Assembly (NCBI RefSeq): GCF_003813985.1
Contig: NZ_CP033897.1
Coordinates: forward strand, 2,199,211-2,263,210
DNA from: Corynebacterium gerontici
GTDB lineage: Bacteria > Actinomycetota > Actinomycetes > Mycobacteriales > Mycobacteriaceae
Reading direction: 5' to 3'
DNA: 64,000 nucleotides
Part shown: positions 36,256-45,870 of the stretch, one piece after another
How the letters are laid out: the number at the start of each line of letters is the position of its first letter
Position numbering within the stretch: the first letter of the stretch is position 1
Translations under genes and position numbers: made by a program
The notes under the pieces: generated by a model
Told to the model about the DNA's origin: nothing
What the model saw: only the letters and a program-made list of their open reading frames with translations
The model's database searches: none

Positions 36256-36699
36256 ATGTTTTTCGTCGGAATTCTCCTCGCCATCATCGCCGTTCTCGCC
36301 ATCGTGGTCGGTGTGCTCGGCTGGACCCGAAAGCTGCCCGGCAACTCCTTCATCGGCATTAAGGTGCCCGAAGTTCGCAAGTCTCGCCAGATGTGGGACG
36401 CCGCCCATCAAACTGCCGGCCCACTCTGGGTGATCGGCGGCGTAGCCTTCACCTTCGCAGCGATGCTCTGTTTCACCGACAACGCCTGGCTGTGGCTGAC
36501 CGCCGCCGTCATGACACTCTTCGGTGTGGTGCTCGTGGCACTCGGCGCAAGCCTGGGTTCTCGTACCGTGGCAGTACTCGCCGCGCACGATGCTGAGGTT
36601 GAGGCGTCCAATGCTTCCTGCTGCAGTGCCGGGGGAGCAGAAGACGAGGCTCCCGCTGTGGACGTGGATGCTCTACGCCGAGCAGTGAAGGATCACTAA
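36256..36699 (+). CDS. SdpI-family membrane protein
   Basis: A 147-residue protein with three membrane segments: FFVGILLAIIAVLAIVVGVL, PLWVIGGVAFTFAAMLCF and WLWLTAAVMTLFGVVLVALG. KLPGNSFIGIKVPEVRKSRQ and MWDAAHQTAGPLW are the SdpI-family signature. The start at 36256 follows TAGCAT by 7 nt (leaderless); a longer frame from 36214 would translate parS and is rejected. The C-terminal 45 residues are acidic and hydrophilic. Function is unknown, although the family includes an immunity protein of B. subtilis. Confidence 0.8.
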   Translation: MFFVGILLAIIAVLAIVVGVLGWTRKLPGNSFIGIKVPEVRKSRQMWDAAHQTAGPLWVIGGVAFTFAAMLCFTDNAWLWLTAAVMTLFGVVLVALGASLGSRTVAVLAAHDAEVEASNASCCSAGGAEDEAPAVDVDALRRAVKDH

Positions 36700-36701
36700 T
36701 C

Positions 36702-36730
36702 TTGCGGTGCGAGCCAACACCCAGTAACCT
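36702..36730 (+). promoter_or_regulatory. Promoter of the trp operon
   Basis: TTGCGG (36702-36707) and TAACCT (36725-36730) are spaced 17 bp. The leader peptide ATG is 8 nt further on. Confidence 0.6.
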
Positions 36731-36738
36731 AAGCACTC

Positions 36739-36774
36739 ATGAATAGGCAACAGATTTCCTGGTGGCGCGCTTAA
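36739..36774 (+). CDS. trpL: trp leader peptide
   Basis: An 11-codon ORF, MNRQQISWWRA, with two adjacent Trp codons at 36760-36765. Translation of these codons would gauge charged tRNA-Trp and set the fold of the following RNA. The leader has no gene-like homology beyond this role. Confidence 0.85.
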   Translation: MNRQQISWWRA

Positions 36775-36836
36775 AGGCGAGCCACTCGTGTTGCATTACT
36801 TTTAAGGCTCGTCAGCTTTTCGCTACGGGCCTTTTT
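36760..36836 (+). terminator. trp attenuator
   Basis: Four segments can pair alternately. The Trp-codon region GTGGC pairs with GCCAC (near 36781-36785); GGCGAGCC (36776-36783) pairs with GGCTCGTC (36806-36813) as antiterminator; and AAGGCTCGT (36804-36812) pairs with ACGGGCCTT (36825-36833), one G-U pair, followed by a T tract as terminator. This is the classical ribosome-stalling arrangement before trpE. Confidence 0.85.
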
Positions 36837-36887
36837 GCTACCCATAGGTCCAAGGCTTAAAGCGGAGCCGAACGGCGAAAGGGCACT

Positions 36888-38408
36888 ATGGAATTCTTTA
36901 TAGCGCGCACACCGGTGCGCTATCACAGTGACGCTGCGGCGCTCTTTGCCGCCCTCGGCGGCATCGAGTCATCCGATGCTGTTCTCCTGGAGTCTGCCGA
37001 TATTGAATCCAAGAAGAAAACCAAGTGCGTAGCTGTGCTCAATGCCGCTCTTCGCGTGACATGCCAGGGCGCAGAGGTTCACGTGAAAGCCCTCGGCGAC
37101 ACGGGTGAAGCCATGCTTAAGCGCCTCGGTGCTGATCACGATGCCACCTTCCGCTTCGAGGCCTCCAAAGAACACGATGAGCGCGCCCGATTATTGGACC
37201 GCAGCCAGGTGGAGATCCTGCGCCAGTTACAGCTCGATGCCGGATATGAGGGTGAGATCCTGCCCTTCGTGGTTGGTGGTTTCGCCTTCGACTTCGTGGC
37301 TACGTTCGAGGATCTGCCGCAGGTGGAGGCTGGGCCCAACACGTTCCCCGACTATCAATTCCTCGTCGCCGAATCGATACTTACCATCGATCACCGCACC
37401 CAAGAAGCCGCCGTGGAGGCAGTCGCGCTGAGCCAGGATGCTGCCGAGGCAGCGGTAGATGCGTTGCGCGAAGCGGTGGAATCGGTGGAGTTGAGCGAGC
37501 ATGAGCTGGGCAAGCCCGAGGGAAGCCTCGATGTGCGCACGAATATTTCCGACGCAGACTTCCGGGAGGCTGTAACCCAGCTCCAGGGCAATATTCGTCA
37601 AGGTGACATTTATCAGGTGGTGCCCGCAAGGCACTTTACCTGCGAGTGCCCGGACGCATACCGCGCCTACCGCCACCTGCGCGCCACAAATCCGAGCCCC
37701 TACATGTTCTACATGCGCAGCGCGTCGGATGCCGGCCCCTATGAGCTCTTTGGTGCTTCACCGGAATCGAACCTCACCCTCGAGATGCCTTCGCGGCGCG
37801 TGCAGCTTTACCCGATCGCAGGCACCCGGCCTCGCGGGCTCAACCCCGATGGCAGCGTGAATCACGAGCTCGATATCCGCGCGGAGCTGGACATGCGCAC
37901 GGACGCCAAAGAAGTTGCCGAGCACTCCATGCTCGTCGATCTTGCCCGCAACGACCTCGCTCGCGTAGCGGTGCCCGCTACCCGAAAGGTCGCGGAGCTG
38001 CTGCAGGTGGACCGCTATTCCCGCGTTATGCACCTGATCAGCCGCATCGAGGCCGAGCTGCACCCGGACTTCGACGCACTGGATGCCTATCGGGCGTGCA
38101 TGAACATGGGCACGCTCACCGGCGCACCAAAATTGCGCGCCATGGAGTTGCTGCGCGAGGTTGAAGGAGTGCGTCGTGGCTCATACGGCGGGGCAGTGGG
38201 GTACTTGCGCGGTGATGGTTCCATGGATACCTGCATCGTGATCCGCTCCGCCTTTGTTCAGCACGGCACGGCTGTGGTGCAGGCAGGTGCCGGGGTCGTG
38301 CGTGATTCGGTGCCCCAGTTGGAGGCGGATGAGACGCTGCATAAGGCCTATGCGGTACTCCATGCCATTGCCCTGGCTCAAAATAAGGAAGTAGAGGTGC
38401 ACAAGTGA
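36888..38408 (+). CDS. trpE: Anthranilate synthase component I
   Basis: A 506-residue enzyme making anthranilate from chorismate. Chorismate-enzyme motifs include QGDIYQVVPARHFTCE, PIAGTRPRGLNPDGS, AEHSMLVDLARNDLARV and GTLTGAPKLRAMELL; the feedback-binding motif LLESADI is near residue 28, so tryptophan inhibition is expected. AAAGGGC lies 3 nt before the ATG. It overlaps trpG by 4 bp. Confidence 0.97.
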   Translation: MEFFIARTPVRYHSDAAALFAALGGIESSDAVLLESADIESKKKTKCVAVLNAALRVTCQGAEVHVKALGDTGEAMLKRLGADHDATFRFEASKEHDERARLLDRSQVEILRQLQLDAGYEGEILPFVVGGFAFDFVATFEDLPQVEAGPNTFPDYQFLVAESILTIDHRTQEAAVEAVALSQDAAEAAVDALREAVESVELSEHELGKPEGSLDVRTNISDADFREAVTQLQGNIRQGDIYQVVPARHFTCECPDAYRAYRHLRATNPSPYMFYMRSASDAGPYELFGASPESNLTLEMPSRRVQLYPIAGTRPRGLNPDGSVNHELDIRAELDMRTDAKEVAEHSMLVDLARNDLARVAVPATRKVAELLQVDRYSRVMHLISRIEAELHPDFDALDAYRACMNMGTLTGAPKLRAMELLREVEGVRRGSYGGAVGYLRGDGSMDTCIVIRSAFVQHGTAVVQAGAGVVRDSVPQLEADETLHKAYAVLHAIALAQNKEVEVHK

Positions 38409-39055
38409 AGCCCGAAGATATTCACGTGGTGCTCTTAGATAACCGCGATTCTTTTGTGTACAACCTCGTCGATGCCTTCGCCGTGGCAGGCTATCGCTGC
38501 ACGGTGTTCCGCAATCACATCGGGGTAGAGGAGATCCTCGCCGCCAACCCGGACCTCATCGTGCTCTCTCCAGGCCCGGGGCATCCGCTGGAGGCAGGTT
38601 GCATGATGGAGCTTATCCGCACCTGCTTTGAGCGCGGAGTGCCGATGCTCGGCATCTGCCTCGGTTTCCAGGCGCTGCTGGAGCACTTCGGTGGCAAGGT
38701 GCGCCCCTGCGGCCCGGTACACGGCACCATGGACCACATGAAACTCACTCAGGCGGGCCTTGGAAGCCCACTCTTTCAGGGCCTCGCCACCGACGCCGGG
38801 CCAGAAAATCACTTCAAGGGCTCCAGGGTGCCCATCGCCCGCTATCACTCGCTCGGCTGCACGGAAACCCCGGACGCCCTTGAACCGCTGGCGACCTGCG
38901 AGTCGGAGATCGGCCAGGTAGTCATGGCCGCACAGACACAAGGCGCCATCGGGCTGCAATTCCACCCGGAGTCAGTCCTTAGCCCAGCGGGACCGAAGAT
39001 ACTGGATCGTTGCATTGCGGCGTTGCTTGAGCCACGTGGAACGTCGAAAAGCTAG
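38405..39055 (+). CDS. trpG: Anthranilate synthase component II (glutamine amidotransferase)
   Basis: A 216-residue glutaminase that feeds ammonia to TrpE. The nucleophile is in GICLGFQALLEHFGG and the catalytic His-Glu is in LQFHPESVLSP. GTG start in the GTGA overlap. Copy f of the dispersed motif covers the last codons. Confidence 0.95.
   Translation: MKPEDIHVVLLDNRDSFVYNLVDAFAVAGYRCTVFRNHIGVEEILAANPDLIVLSPGPGHPLEAGCMMELIRTCFERGVPMLGICLGFQALLEHFGGKVRPCGPVHGTMDHMKLTQAGLGSPLFQGLATDAGPENHFKGSRVPIARYHSLGCTETPDALEPLATCESEIGQVVMAAQTQGAIGLQFHPESVLSPAGPKILDRCIAALLEPRGTSKS
39042..39052 (-). repeat. Dispersed motif GCTTTTCGACG, copy f
   Basis: It lies on the minus strand and overlaps the trpG stop region (TSKS then TAG). 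Confidence 0.55.
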
Positions 39056-39065
39056 GAGAAGCACC

Positions 39066-40076
39066 ATGTTAGAAGCATTAATCAAGTATCTGGATAACCC
39101 GAATCCCACGGTCGAAGAGGCGGTGGAGGTGTTTACCCCGCTCACCGTAGGCGAATACGACGACGTGCACATCGCAGCCCTTTTGGCCACGATCCGCACA
39201 CGCGGGGAGACGGCGGCGGACATCACCGGCGCGGCGCGGGCATTCCTCAACGCAGCGCGGCCATTTCCGATTACCGGCGAAGGCATCCTCGACACCGCAG
39301 GCACCGGCGGCGACGGCGCAAACACCATCAACGTCACCACCGCAGCCTCATTGGTGGCGGCCGCCGGGGGCGTCAAGACTATCAAGTGTGGCAATCGCTC
39401 GGTGTCATCGAAGTCGGGATCGGCGGATGTGCTGGAAGCGCTCAATATCCCCCTCGACCTCGATCCCGAGCGCGCTGTTCGCCAATTCGAGGCCTCCAAC
39501 TTCACCTTCCTCTTCGCACCCGCTTACCACCCCGCCATCGCGCATGTCATGCCGGTGCGCAAGGCGCTTAAGGTGCCCACGCTCTTCAATACGCTCGGTC
39601 CCATCCTTTCCCCGGCGCGCCCCGAATTCCAGATCATGGGCATCGCCAAAGCCGAACTCGGCCCCATCATCGCCGAGACCTTCCGCGAGCTCGGCCGCAC
39701 ACATGCCCTCGTTGTTCACGGCTCCGGCACCGACGAGATCGCGGTGCACGGCCCCACCCGCGTGTGGGAGCTTGTCGACGACCACGTGAGCGAATACCAG
39801 GTCACCCCCGCAGAGCTCGGCCTGTCCGAGCATTCCCTAGACGACCTTGCGGGCGGGGATGCCCAGGAGAATGCCCGCCTGATGCGCAAAACCTTCGCCG
39901 GGCGCGGGGCAGGTGCCCATCGCGACGCAGTTGCCGCGAATGCGGGGGCGATGTTCTTCGTGACTGGCGCAGCGGAATCCTTGCGCGCGGGCGTGTGCCG
40001 CGCCAAGGAACTGATTGATTCCGGCGCTGTGGAAGCGTGGCTGGCTGAGCACGAGGAGGCGAACTATGGCGGATAA
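39066..40076 (+). CDS. trpD: Anthranilate phosphoribosyltransferase
   Basis: A 336-residue enzyme. The phosphoribosyl-diphosphate loop DTAGTGGDGANTINVTTAAS, the KCGNRSVSSKSGSADVLEAL segment and NTLGPILSPAR are all present. The start at 39066 has AGGAGA 6 nt ahead. The last 11 bp overlap trpC. Confidence 0.97.
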   Translation: MLEALIKYLDNPNPTVEEAVEVFTPLTVGEYDDVHIAALLATIRTRGETAADITGAARAFLNAARPFPITGEGILDTAGTGGDGANTINVTTAASLVAAAGGVKTIKCGNRSVSSKSGSADVLEALNIPLDLDPERAVRQFEASNFTFLFAPAYHPAIAHVMPVRKALKVPTLFNTLGPILSPARPEFQIMGIAKAELGPIIAETFRELGRTHALVVHGSGTDEIAVHGPTRVWELVDDHVSEYQVTPAELGLSEHSLDDLAGGDAQENARLMRKTFAGRGAGAHRDAVAANAGAMFFVTGAAESLRAGVCRAKELIDSGAVEAWLAEHEEANYGG

Positions 40077-41481
40077 GGCATTGCCCACCGTGCTTGAGGG
40101 CATCGTGACTGCCCGGCGCGGACACCTCGATGGGATTCGTCAGCGCATCTCCGGCGTGGGCGAACTTCAGCGTTCTGAACGTTCGCTGTTTGACTCGCTT
40201 GCTGCGCCTGAGGGTCCGCATTTCATCATGGAGTGCAAGGCTGCTTCGCCCTCGCTTGGTTTGATTCGCGCCGAATATCACCCCGGCGAGATTGCGCGGG
40301 TGTACTCGCGATATGCGGCGGGCATCAGCGTGCTCTGCGAGCCCGAGCGTTTCGGTGGCGACTATGACCACCTGGCAACGGTGGCGTCTTCCACGCATCT
40401 GCCGGTGCTGTGCAAGGACTTCATCATTGATCCGGTGCAGGTGCGCGCGGCGCGCTACTTCGGCGCGGATGCGATCCTGCTCATGCTGAGCGTGCTCGAC
40501 GATACCGAATATCGAACACTGGCTGCCGAGGCCGATCGCTTGGGCATGGACGTCCTCACCGAGGTGATCGATGAGGAAGAGGTGGCCCGAGCCACGGCGC
40601 TTGGCGCGAAAATCTTTGGCATCAACCACCGCAATCTTCACGATCTCAGCATCGATCTCGGACGCTCGGCGCGCCTTGCAGCGCTGGTTCCCGATGGGGC
40701 AGTGGTGGTGTCCGAGTCGGGCATTCGCGAGCACCGGGTGGTGCGCGAACTCGCCGGGCACTCCAATGCGTATCTCGTGGGCTCACATCTGACGGGACAG
40801 CCGGACGTGGATCAGGCGGCGCGCTCGCTGGTCTATGGCGAAAACAAGGTCTGCGGCCTGCGCACTCCTTCTGCAGCCCAGGCTGCCCGCGCAGCCGGTG
40901 CCCTCTACGGCGGGCTCATCTTCGAGGAGGCGAGCCCGCGCAGTGTTTCACGTGAAACATCGGAAAAGATCATCGCCTCGGAACCGGGTCTACACTACGT
41001 GGCAGTCTCTCGCCGCACCAAGGGCTGGGGGGAGCTCGTCCAACCCGGCATCCACGCCGTGCAGATCCACGCGCCCTATCAAGGCTCAATCGAAGCCGAG
41101 CGCGAACTCATCGCGCGCGTGCGTTCAGAAGTCCACGGGGTACAGGTCTGGCGAGCCGTCTCCATGACCCACCAAGACGGCGTGAATGTGGCAAAGGCGT
41201 TGGACGTCGAAAAGCTTGTGCTCGATTCGGGCGAAGGCGGCACCGGCCAGCGCTTTGACTGGTCCCTGGTGCCCGCTGAGGTGCGCGAGCGTGCCCTGCT
41301 CGCGGGCGGCATCGGACCGGACAACCTGCACGAAGCCCTCGCAGTGGGCTGTGTGGGGCTCGACCTCAACTCAGGAGTCGAATACCACGATGCTGGCCCA
41401 TACAATCATCACAAAGACGCCGGTGCTCTGCGCCAGGTATTCCACAACATTCGCACCGACGCGAGGAAAACACATGTCTAA
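40066..41481 (+). CDS. trpC: Bifunctional indole-3-glycerol phosphate synthase / phosphoribosylanthranilate isomerase
   Basis: A 471-residue fusion. The TrpC half (about 1-255) has [37 protein letters not shown] and INHRNL; the TrpF half (about 260-471) has [31 protein letters not shown] and [14 protein letters not shown]. Fused TrpCF is usual in corynebacteria and enterobacteria. GAGGAGG precedes the ATG. A perfect parS lies in the coding sequence near the TrpF start, and copy g of the dispersed motif lies nearer its 3' end. Confidence 0.96.
   Translation: MADKALPTVLEGIVTARRGHLDGIRQRISGVGELQRSERSLFDSLAAPEGPHFIMECKAASPSLGLIRAEYHPGEIARVYSRYAAGISVLCEPERFGGDYDHLATVASSTHLPVLCKDFIIDPVQVRAARYFGADAILLMLSVLDDTEYRTLAAEADRLGMDVLTEVIDEEEVARATALGAKIFGINHRNLHDLSIDLGRSARLAALVPDGAVVVSESGIREHRVVRELAGHSNAYLVGSHLTGQPDVDQAARSLVYGENKVCGLRTPSAAQAARAAGALYGGLIFEEASPRSVSRETSEKIIASEPGLHYVAVSRRTKGWGELVQPGIHAVQIHAPYQGSIEAERELIARVRSEVHGVQVWRAVSMTHQDGVNVAKALDVEKLVLDSGEGGTGQRFDWSLVPAEVRERALLAGGIGPDNLHEALAVGCVGLDLNSGVEYHDAGPYNHHKDAGALRQVFHNIRTDARKTHV
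40944..40959. other. parS site 3, inside trpC
   Basis: Perfect TGTTTCACGTGAAACA, in frame to give VSRET in TrpF, just after the EEASPRS loop. Confidence 0.9.
41205..41215 (-). repeat. Dispersed motif GCTTTTCGACG, copy g
   Basis: Minus strand, inside trpC (encodes DVEKL on the plus strand). Confidence 0.55.
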
Positions 41482-42706
41482 AGAACAACCGACGCTCCTG
41501 CCAGCCTACTTTGGAGAATTTGGCGGACAATTCGTTCCCGAATCGCTCATTCCCGCCCTCGACCAACTCGAACGCGCCTTCGTGGAAGCCATGGAGTCCG
41601 AGGACTTCCGGGACGAACTGCGCGGCTACTTCCGCGATTATCTGGGGCGCCCCACACCGCTGACCGAATGCTCCAAGCTGCCGCTCACACGCAAGGAAGG
41701 CAAGAGCAAGGTTCGAATCTTCCTCAAACGTGAAGACCTCGTACACGGCGGCGCCCACAAAACCAATCAGGTCATCGGCCAGGCGCTGTTGGCCAAGCGC
41801 ATGGGCAAGAAGCGGATCATCGCAGAAACCGGAGCAGGGCAGCACGGCACCGCCACCGCACTGGCATGCGCGCTGCTGGATCTTGACTGCGTGATCTACA
41901 TGGGTGCCAAGGACGTCGCCCGCCAGCAGCCAAATGTGTACCGCATGGAACTCATGGGCGCCAAAGTGGTTCCCGTGGACTCCGGATCCGGCACCCTCAA
42001 AGACGCAGTGAATGAGGCGCTGCGCGATTGGACTGCGACCTTCCACGAGTCGCACTATCTTCTGGGCACCGCCGCGGGCCCGCACCCATTCCCAACCATC
42101 GTGCGCGAATTCCACCGCGTGATCTCCACCGAAGCTCGGGCGCAAATGATCGAGCGCACCGGCGGTCTGCCCGACGTGGTCGTGGCCTGCGTGGGCGGCG
42201 GCTCCAATGCCATCGGCATGTTTGCGGACTTCGTCGATGATGAATCCGTGGAACTCGTCGGCGCGGAACCCGGTGGCCATGGAGTGGACTCCGGTGAGCA
42301 CGGTGCCACGATTAACGCAGGGCAGATCGGCATCCTGCACGGAACCCGCAGCTACCTCATGCGCAATGGCGATGGGCAAGTAGAAGAAAGCTACTCCATC
42401 TCCGCCGGATTGGATTACCCCGGTGTTGGCCCTCAGCACGCCTACCTCGCATCCACCGGGCGCGCGCAATACGTAGCGATCACCGATGCCGAGGCGCTGG
42501 AAGCTTTCCAATTGCTTTCACGTGAAGAGGGCATCATTCCTGCACTTGAATCCAGCCATGCGCTGGCTTATGCGCTCAAGCGCGCCACCACCGCAGACCG
42601 CGAAGGCAAGGAGCTCACCATCCTCGTGTCCTTATCCGGGCGCGGAGACAAAGACATCGACCACGTTCGCGCCACCTTGGACGCCCAACCCGAGCTTAAG
42701 CTCTAA
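41474..42706 (+). CDS. trpB: Tryptophan synthase beta chain
   Basis: A 410-residue PLP enzyme. The PLP lysine is in [20 protein letters not shown], and [27 protein letters not shown] and the terminal LSGRGDKDI are present. It joins indole and serine. GAGGAAA lies before the ATG, which overlaps trpC by 8 bp. Confidence 0.97.
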   Translation: MSKEQPTLLPAYFGEFGGQFVPESLIPALDQLERAFVEAMESEDFRDELRGYFRDYLGRPTPLTECSKLPLTRKEGKSKVRIFLKREDLVHGGAHKTNQVIGQALLAKRMGKKRIIAETGAGQHGTATALACALLDLDCVIYMGAKDVARQQPNVYRMELMGAKVVPVDSGSGTLKDAVNEALRDWTATFHESHYLLGTAAGPHPFPTIVREFHRVISTEARAQMIERTGGLPDVVVACVGGGSNAIGMFADFVDDESVELVGAEPGGHGVDSGEHGATINAGQIGILHGTRSYLMRNGDGQVEESYSISAGLDYPGVGPQHAYLASTGRAQYVAITDAEALEAFQLLSREEGIIPALESSHALAYALKRATTADREGKELTILVSLSGRGDKDIDHVRATLDAQPELKL

Positions 42707-42714
42707 GGATCATC

Positions 42715-43518
42715 ATGACTCGCTATCAAGCACTCTTCGAACGCCTCGGAAAAGAAGGTGCGTTCGTGCCCTTCATCATGTTGGGGGATCCAACGCCGCA
42801 GGTGTCTCTAGCCATTATCCGCACCGCCATTCAAGCGGGCGCTGATGCCCTGGAGCTCGGCGTACCATTTTCTGATCCGGTTGCCGACGGGCCCACCATT
42901 CAGCGCTCACACCTGCGCGCGCTCGACACCGGAGCCACCGTGGATTCTTCCCTGGAACTCATTCGCCAGGTTCGCGCCGAGTTTTCCGATATCCCCATCG
43001 GTTTACTTATCTACGGCAATGTGCCCTTCACCCGTGGCCTCAAGCGCTTCTATCAGGAATTTGCGGACGCCGGAGCTGATTCCATCCTCATTCCTGACGT
43101 CCCCGTCCGCGAAGGCCAGCCCTTCATTCAGGCGGCTGAGGCAGCGGGAATCGATCCCATCTTCATTGCCCCTGCGCAAGCAAGCGAGCAAACCCTCGAG
43201 GGCGTGGCGGCACATTCGCGCGGATACATCTATGCAATTTCCCGCGACGGTGTGACGGGTACTGAGAAGGAATCGCAAACCACCGGCTTGCGCGAGGTAG
43301 TGGAGAACATCGAGCGATTTGGGGGCCCACCAATTTTGCTCGGCTTTGGTATTTCCACGCCGGCACATGTGCGCGATGCGATCCAGGCAGGGGCTCGGGG
43401 AGCCATCACCGGTTCTGCTATCACCGCGATTATCGAGCGCAACTTGGAAAACCAGGAGACGCTCCACCAGGAGTTATCGCAATTCATTAACGATATGAAG
43501 GCAGCTACTCGCACCTAG
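42715..43518 (+). CDS. trpA: Tryptophan synthase alpha chain
   Basis: A 267-residue TIM-barrel lyase that releases indole from indole-glycerol phosphate for TrpB. The opening GAFVPFIMLGDPTPQ, the acidic motif ALELGVPFSDPVADGPTIQ, the GVTG region and the phosphate-binding GARGAITGSAI are visible. It is the last gene of the operon, 8 bp after trpB. Confidence 0.97.
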   Translation: MTRYQALFERLGKEGAFVPFIMLGDPTPQVSLAIIRTAIQAGADALELGVPFSDPVADGPTIQRSHLRALDTGATVDSSLELIRQVRAEFSDIPIGLLIYGNVPFTRGLKRFYQEFADAGADSILIPDVPVREGQPFIQAAEAAGIDPIFIAPAQASEQTLEGVAAHSRGYIYAISRDGVTGTEKESQTTGLREVVENIERFGGPPILLGFGISTPAHVRDAIQAGARGAITGSAITAIIERNLENQETLHQELSQFINDMKAATRT

Positions 43519-43526
43519 CGCAATTA

Positions 43527-43545
43527 CGTCACGGTGACGCTTTCA
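43527..43545 (+). terminator. Weak hairpin after trpA
   Basis: CGTCACGGTGACG (6-bp arms) followed by CTTTC, 9 bp after the trpA stop. Confidence 0.4.
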
Positions 43546-43597
43546 ACTTAGGGCCGGATCAGTTTTGCAGAAGGGGACATGCTGCCATACTCGGGGT

Positions 43598-43975
43598 ATG
43601 ACTTCTTTTCAATGCGACCGTCGCACATTCCTTATCGGTAGCGCCACCACCTTCGCCGGCGCCCTGCTCGTCGCCTGTGGCCGCAAAGATGCTCCCAAGG
43701 ACCTGGCCGTGAGCGACGTTCCGGTGGGTAGCGCGGTGATCGTCGATAAGTACATCATCGCCCAGCCCAAGGACGGCGAATACAAGGCTTACTCCACCGT
43801 ATGCCCGCACCAGGGCGCACCCATCACCATCGTGGAGGGCAGCCAGGTCAAATGCACCAAGCACGGCTCCGTCTTCGACATTTCCGACGGCCACGTGGTG
43901 AACGGCCCGGCACAACAACCGCTGCAGGAAGTGCCAGCCAAGGTGGAAGAGGGCAAGGTCCACGTCAGCGAATAG
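43598..43975 (+). CDS. Rieske [2Fe-2S] lipoprotein
   Basis: A 125-residue protein. A twin-arginine signal CDRRTFLIGSATTFAGALL is followed by the lipobox LVAC, so it should be folded in the cytoplasm, exported by Tat and lipidated. The cluster ligands are CPHQGAP and CTKHGSVFD. A small electron carrier or oxygenase partner is likely; no oxidoreductase gene is adjacent. CATACT lies 6 nt before the ATG (leaderless). Confidence 0.9.
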   Translation: MTSFQCDRRTFLIGSATTFAGALLVACGRKDAPKDLAVSDVPVGSAVIVDKYIIAQPKDGEYKAYSTVCPHQGAPITIVEGSQVKCTKHGSVFDISDGHVVNGPAQQPLQEVPAKVEEGKVHVSE

Positions 43976-43993
43976 CTGCACTACACTTTTGGC

Positions 43994-44992
43994 ATGCGCG
44001 CTGCTTTGTCAAAACTTGATCCACTCATTGTGCTCATCGTTTCCGCCGTGCTGCTTGCGCTGGTGTTTCCCATCAGCGGAACGGCCGCCTGGTGGTTCTC
44101 TCGAGCCACAGACATAGCCATTGCGCTGCTGTTCTTCCTGTATGGAGCGCGGCTTTCCACCACCGAGGCGCTCGAAGGCCTCAAACATTGGCGCCTTCAC
44201 CTCACCATCCTCGCCTTCACTTTTGTGCTCTTCCCACTGCTCGGCATCGGCCTGCAACCGCTCGGCGCATGGCTCGGCAGTGGCATCGCCACGGGGCTGA
44301 TGTACCTGTGCCTGGTGCCTTCCACGGTGCAGTCTTCGGTGGCATTCACCTCCATCGCCGGTGGCAATGTGGCGGGCGCAATCGTTAGCGCCTCACTTTC
44401 CAATCTCTTAGGCGTGTTCTTCACCCCCTTGCTGGTAATGGCGTTGATGACGCACGAGGGCTCCGTCCACGTGGATACCGGCGTGTTCTTGAAGATCGCC
44501 ACGCAATTGCTCTTGCCCTTCGTGCTGGGGCAGTTGCTGCGTCCCCTGGTTGGCTCGGTTGCGGCTAATAAGGGAACGAAGATCGTCGATCGCGGTTCCA
44601 TCACAATGGTGGTGTATTCGGCGTTTTCTCACGGCATGGTGGCCGGTGTGTGGGGCTCAATCGGCGCGCTGCAAATCGCTTTCCTGGTGGTTCTTTCCAT
44701 CGTGATTGTGGCGGCGATGCTGTGGTTGACCAAATTCGTGGCGCAAGTCTTGGGCTTCAACCGGGCGGATCAGATCGCCATCCAATTCTGCGGCACCAAG
44801 AAGTCCTTGGCCTCTGGTCTGCCCATGGCCGCAGTCATTTTTGGCGGAGCTCAGCTATCCTTATTGATTCTGCCGCTCATGATTTTCCATCAAGTTCAAT
44901 TGCTCATGTGCTCCTGGTTAGCGCAGCGCATACGGTCGCGAGAGGCGAGCAATGAAGGAGAAATGCAATGCTTTACATCAAAACAACCCTGA
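43994..44992 (+). CDS. Bile acid:Na+ symporter family transporter
   Basis: A 332-residue BASS-type protein with nine to ten membrane segments. Family signatures are LLFFLYGARLSTTEAL, MYLCLVPSTVQSSVAFTSIA and GGNVAGAIVSASLSNLLGVF. Its position in the family (YfeH-like) suggests an organic anion substrate, unknown here. TACACT is 6 nt before the ATG. It overlaps the next gene by 25 bp. Confidence 0.87.
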   Translation: MRAALSKLDPLIVLIVSAVLLALVFPISGTAAWWFSRATDIAIALLFFLYGARLSTTEALEGLKHWRLHLTILAFTFVLFPLLGIGLQPLGAWLGSGIATGLMYLCLVPSTVQSSVAFTSIAGGNVAGAIVSASLSNLLGVFFTPLLVMALMTHEGSVHVDTGVFLKIATQLLLPFVLGQLLRPLVGSVAANKGTKIVDRGSITMVVYSAFSHGMVAGVWGSIGALQIAFLVVLSIVIVAAMLWLTKFVAQVLGFNRADQIAIQFCGTKKSLASGLPMAAVIFGGAQLSLLILPLMIFHQVQLLMCSWLAQRIRSREASNEGEMQCFTSKQP

Positions 44993-45264
44993 CAGTTCCA
45001 GGCGTAGGTTCCAGCGTCCACATTGCCGAACTGGAACCCCTCAACACCCAGGTGTGCAAGATGCACAGGATGATCGAGATGGATCCTTCGGGAACCATCA
45101 GAGGAGTAGCGCAAGCGGGAACGGTGAAGGGCGCCGCCACTATGCCCCTGCAGGAGGTGCCTCACCCAGACACCTATGAGCAATTCGAGGACATCGAAGC
45201 GGAGCACATCGACGCCAAACGCTTCGAGGCCCTCTGGATCGAGGCTCACACCACGCTGCGCTAA
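44968..45264 (+). CDS. Small conserved-looking cytoplasmic protein
   Basis: A 98-residue acidic protein starting MLYIKTTLTVPGVGSSVHIA, with no membrane segment. AAGGAG lies 7 nt before the ATG, inside the end of the transporter gene, so the two are translated from one message. It ends 4 bp into the convergent YqgE gene. I do not recognise a family. Confidence 0.65.
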   Translation: MLYIKTTLTVPGVGSSVHIAELEPLNTQVCKMHRMIEMDPSGTIRGVAQAGTVKGAATMPLQEVPHPDTYEQFEDIEAEHIDAKRFEALWIEAHTTLR

Positions 45265-45866
45265 TTGTCACCAATATCTTCTGGATAGGTGGCAAAGAGC
45301 GGCAGCGGCATTGGTTGCCTGCGCAGCACATTGACCCACAGATCCTCATTGCCGGGGGTGAGCACGTCGGAGGGCAGCGCGGGGGTGACGTACCATTCGC
45401 CGGCCGCGATCTCCTCTTCAAGCTCACCGGGACCCCAGAAGTGCAGGCCCTGGAAGATCCGGACGCCTTCGAGCATGTGCGCAACACTGCCGGGATCCTC
45501 ACTCATGGCGATGCGCACGATGCGATTGGCCACGCGCAGCATGTCCGGGTGATCGTCCATGGGCACGCCCTTAGCCAGCACTCCCAACGCGGATACGGCC
45601 CGTTGTTCGTGCATACCGCCAATGAAGACGGCCGGTGGCTTCGCTGCAATCTCGGCCCAGGCGGGCAGGACGTTGAACACTGCAACGTCGGAGCGCTGAT
45701 TGAGTACCACCGCCATCGAGTGCGTGTCTGAGTGCTCAAGGAGCAAGAGGATACTGCGTGGAAACACGCCTCCCATACCATCGATGGGGTCGGATACCAG
45801 CAGCATCCCGGGTTCCGGTTCGGATTGTTCCAGTGCCTGATAGAGGCGGTCGCCAAACAGATCCAT
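45261..45866 (-). CDS. YqgE/AlgH family protein
   Basis: A 201-residue protein opening MDLFGDRLYQAL. YqgE features are GVFPRSILLLLEHSDTHSMA, VVLNQRSD, FIGGMHEQRAV and LHFWGPGELEEEI. The family has a solved fold but unclear biochemistry. The start at 45866 is preceded by GAAAGG. It lies 4 bp after pcnA on the same strand. Confidence 0.85.
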   Translation of the reverse strand: MDLFGDRLYQALEQSEPEPGMLLVSDPIDGMGGVFPRSILLLLEHSDTHSMAVVLNQRSDVAVFNVLPAWAEIAAKPPAVFIGGMHEQRAVSALGVLAKGVPMDDHPDMLRVANRIVRIAMSEDPGSVAHMLEGVRIFQGLHFWGPGELEEEIAAGEWYVTPALPSDVLTPGNEDLWVNVLRRQPMPLPLFATYPEDIGDN

Positions 45867-45870
45867 CCCA

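Noticed and set aside
37076..37088. parS-like TTCACGTGAAA inside trpE
   Set aside because: The left outer bases and the right end do not match; counted as chance or a weak relic.
42516..42526. parS-like TTTCACGTGAA inside trpB
   Set aside because: Only the 11-bp core matches; the outer bases of the 16-bp palindrome are wrong on both sides.
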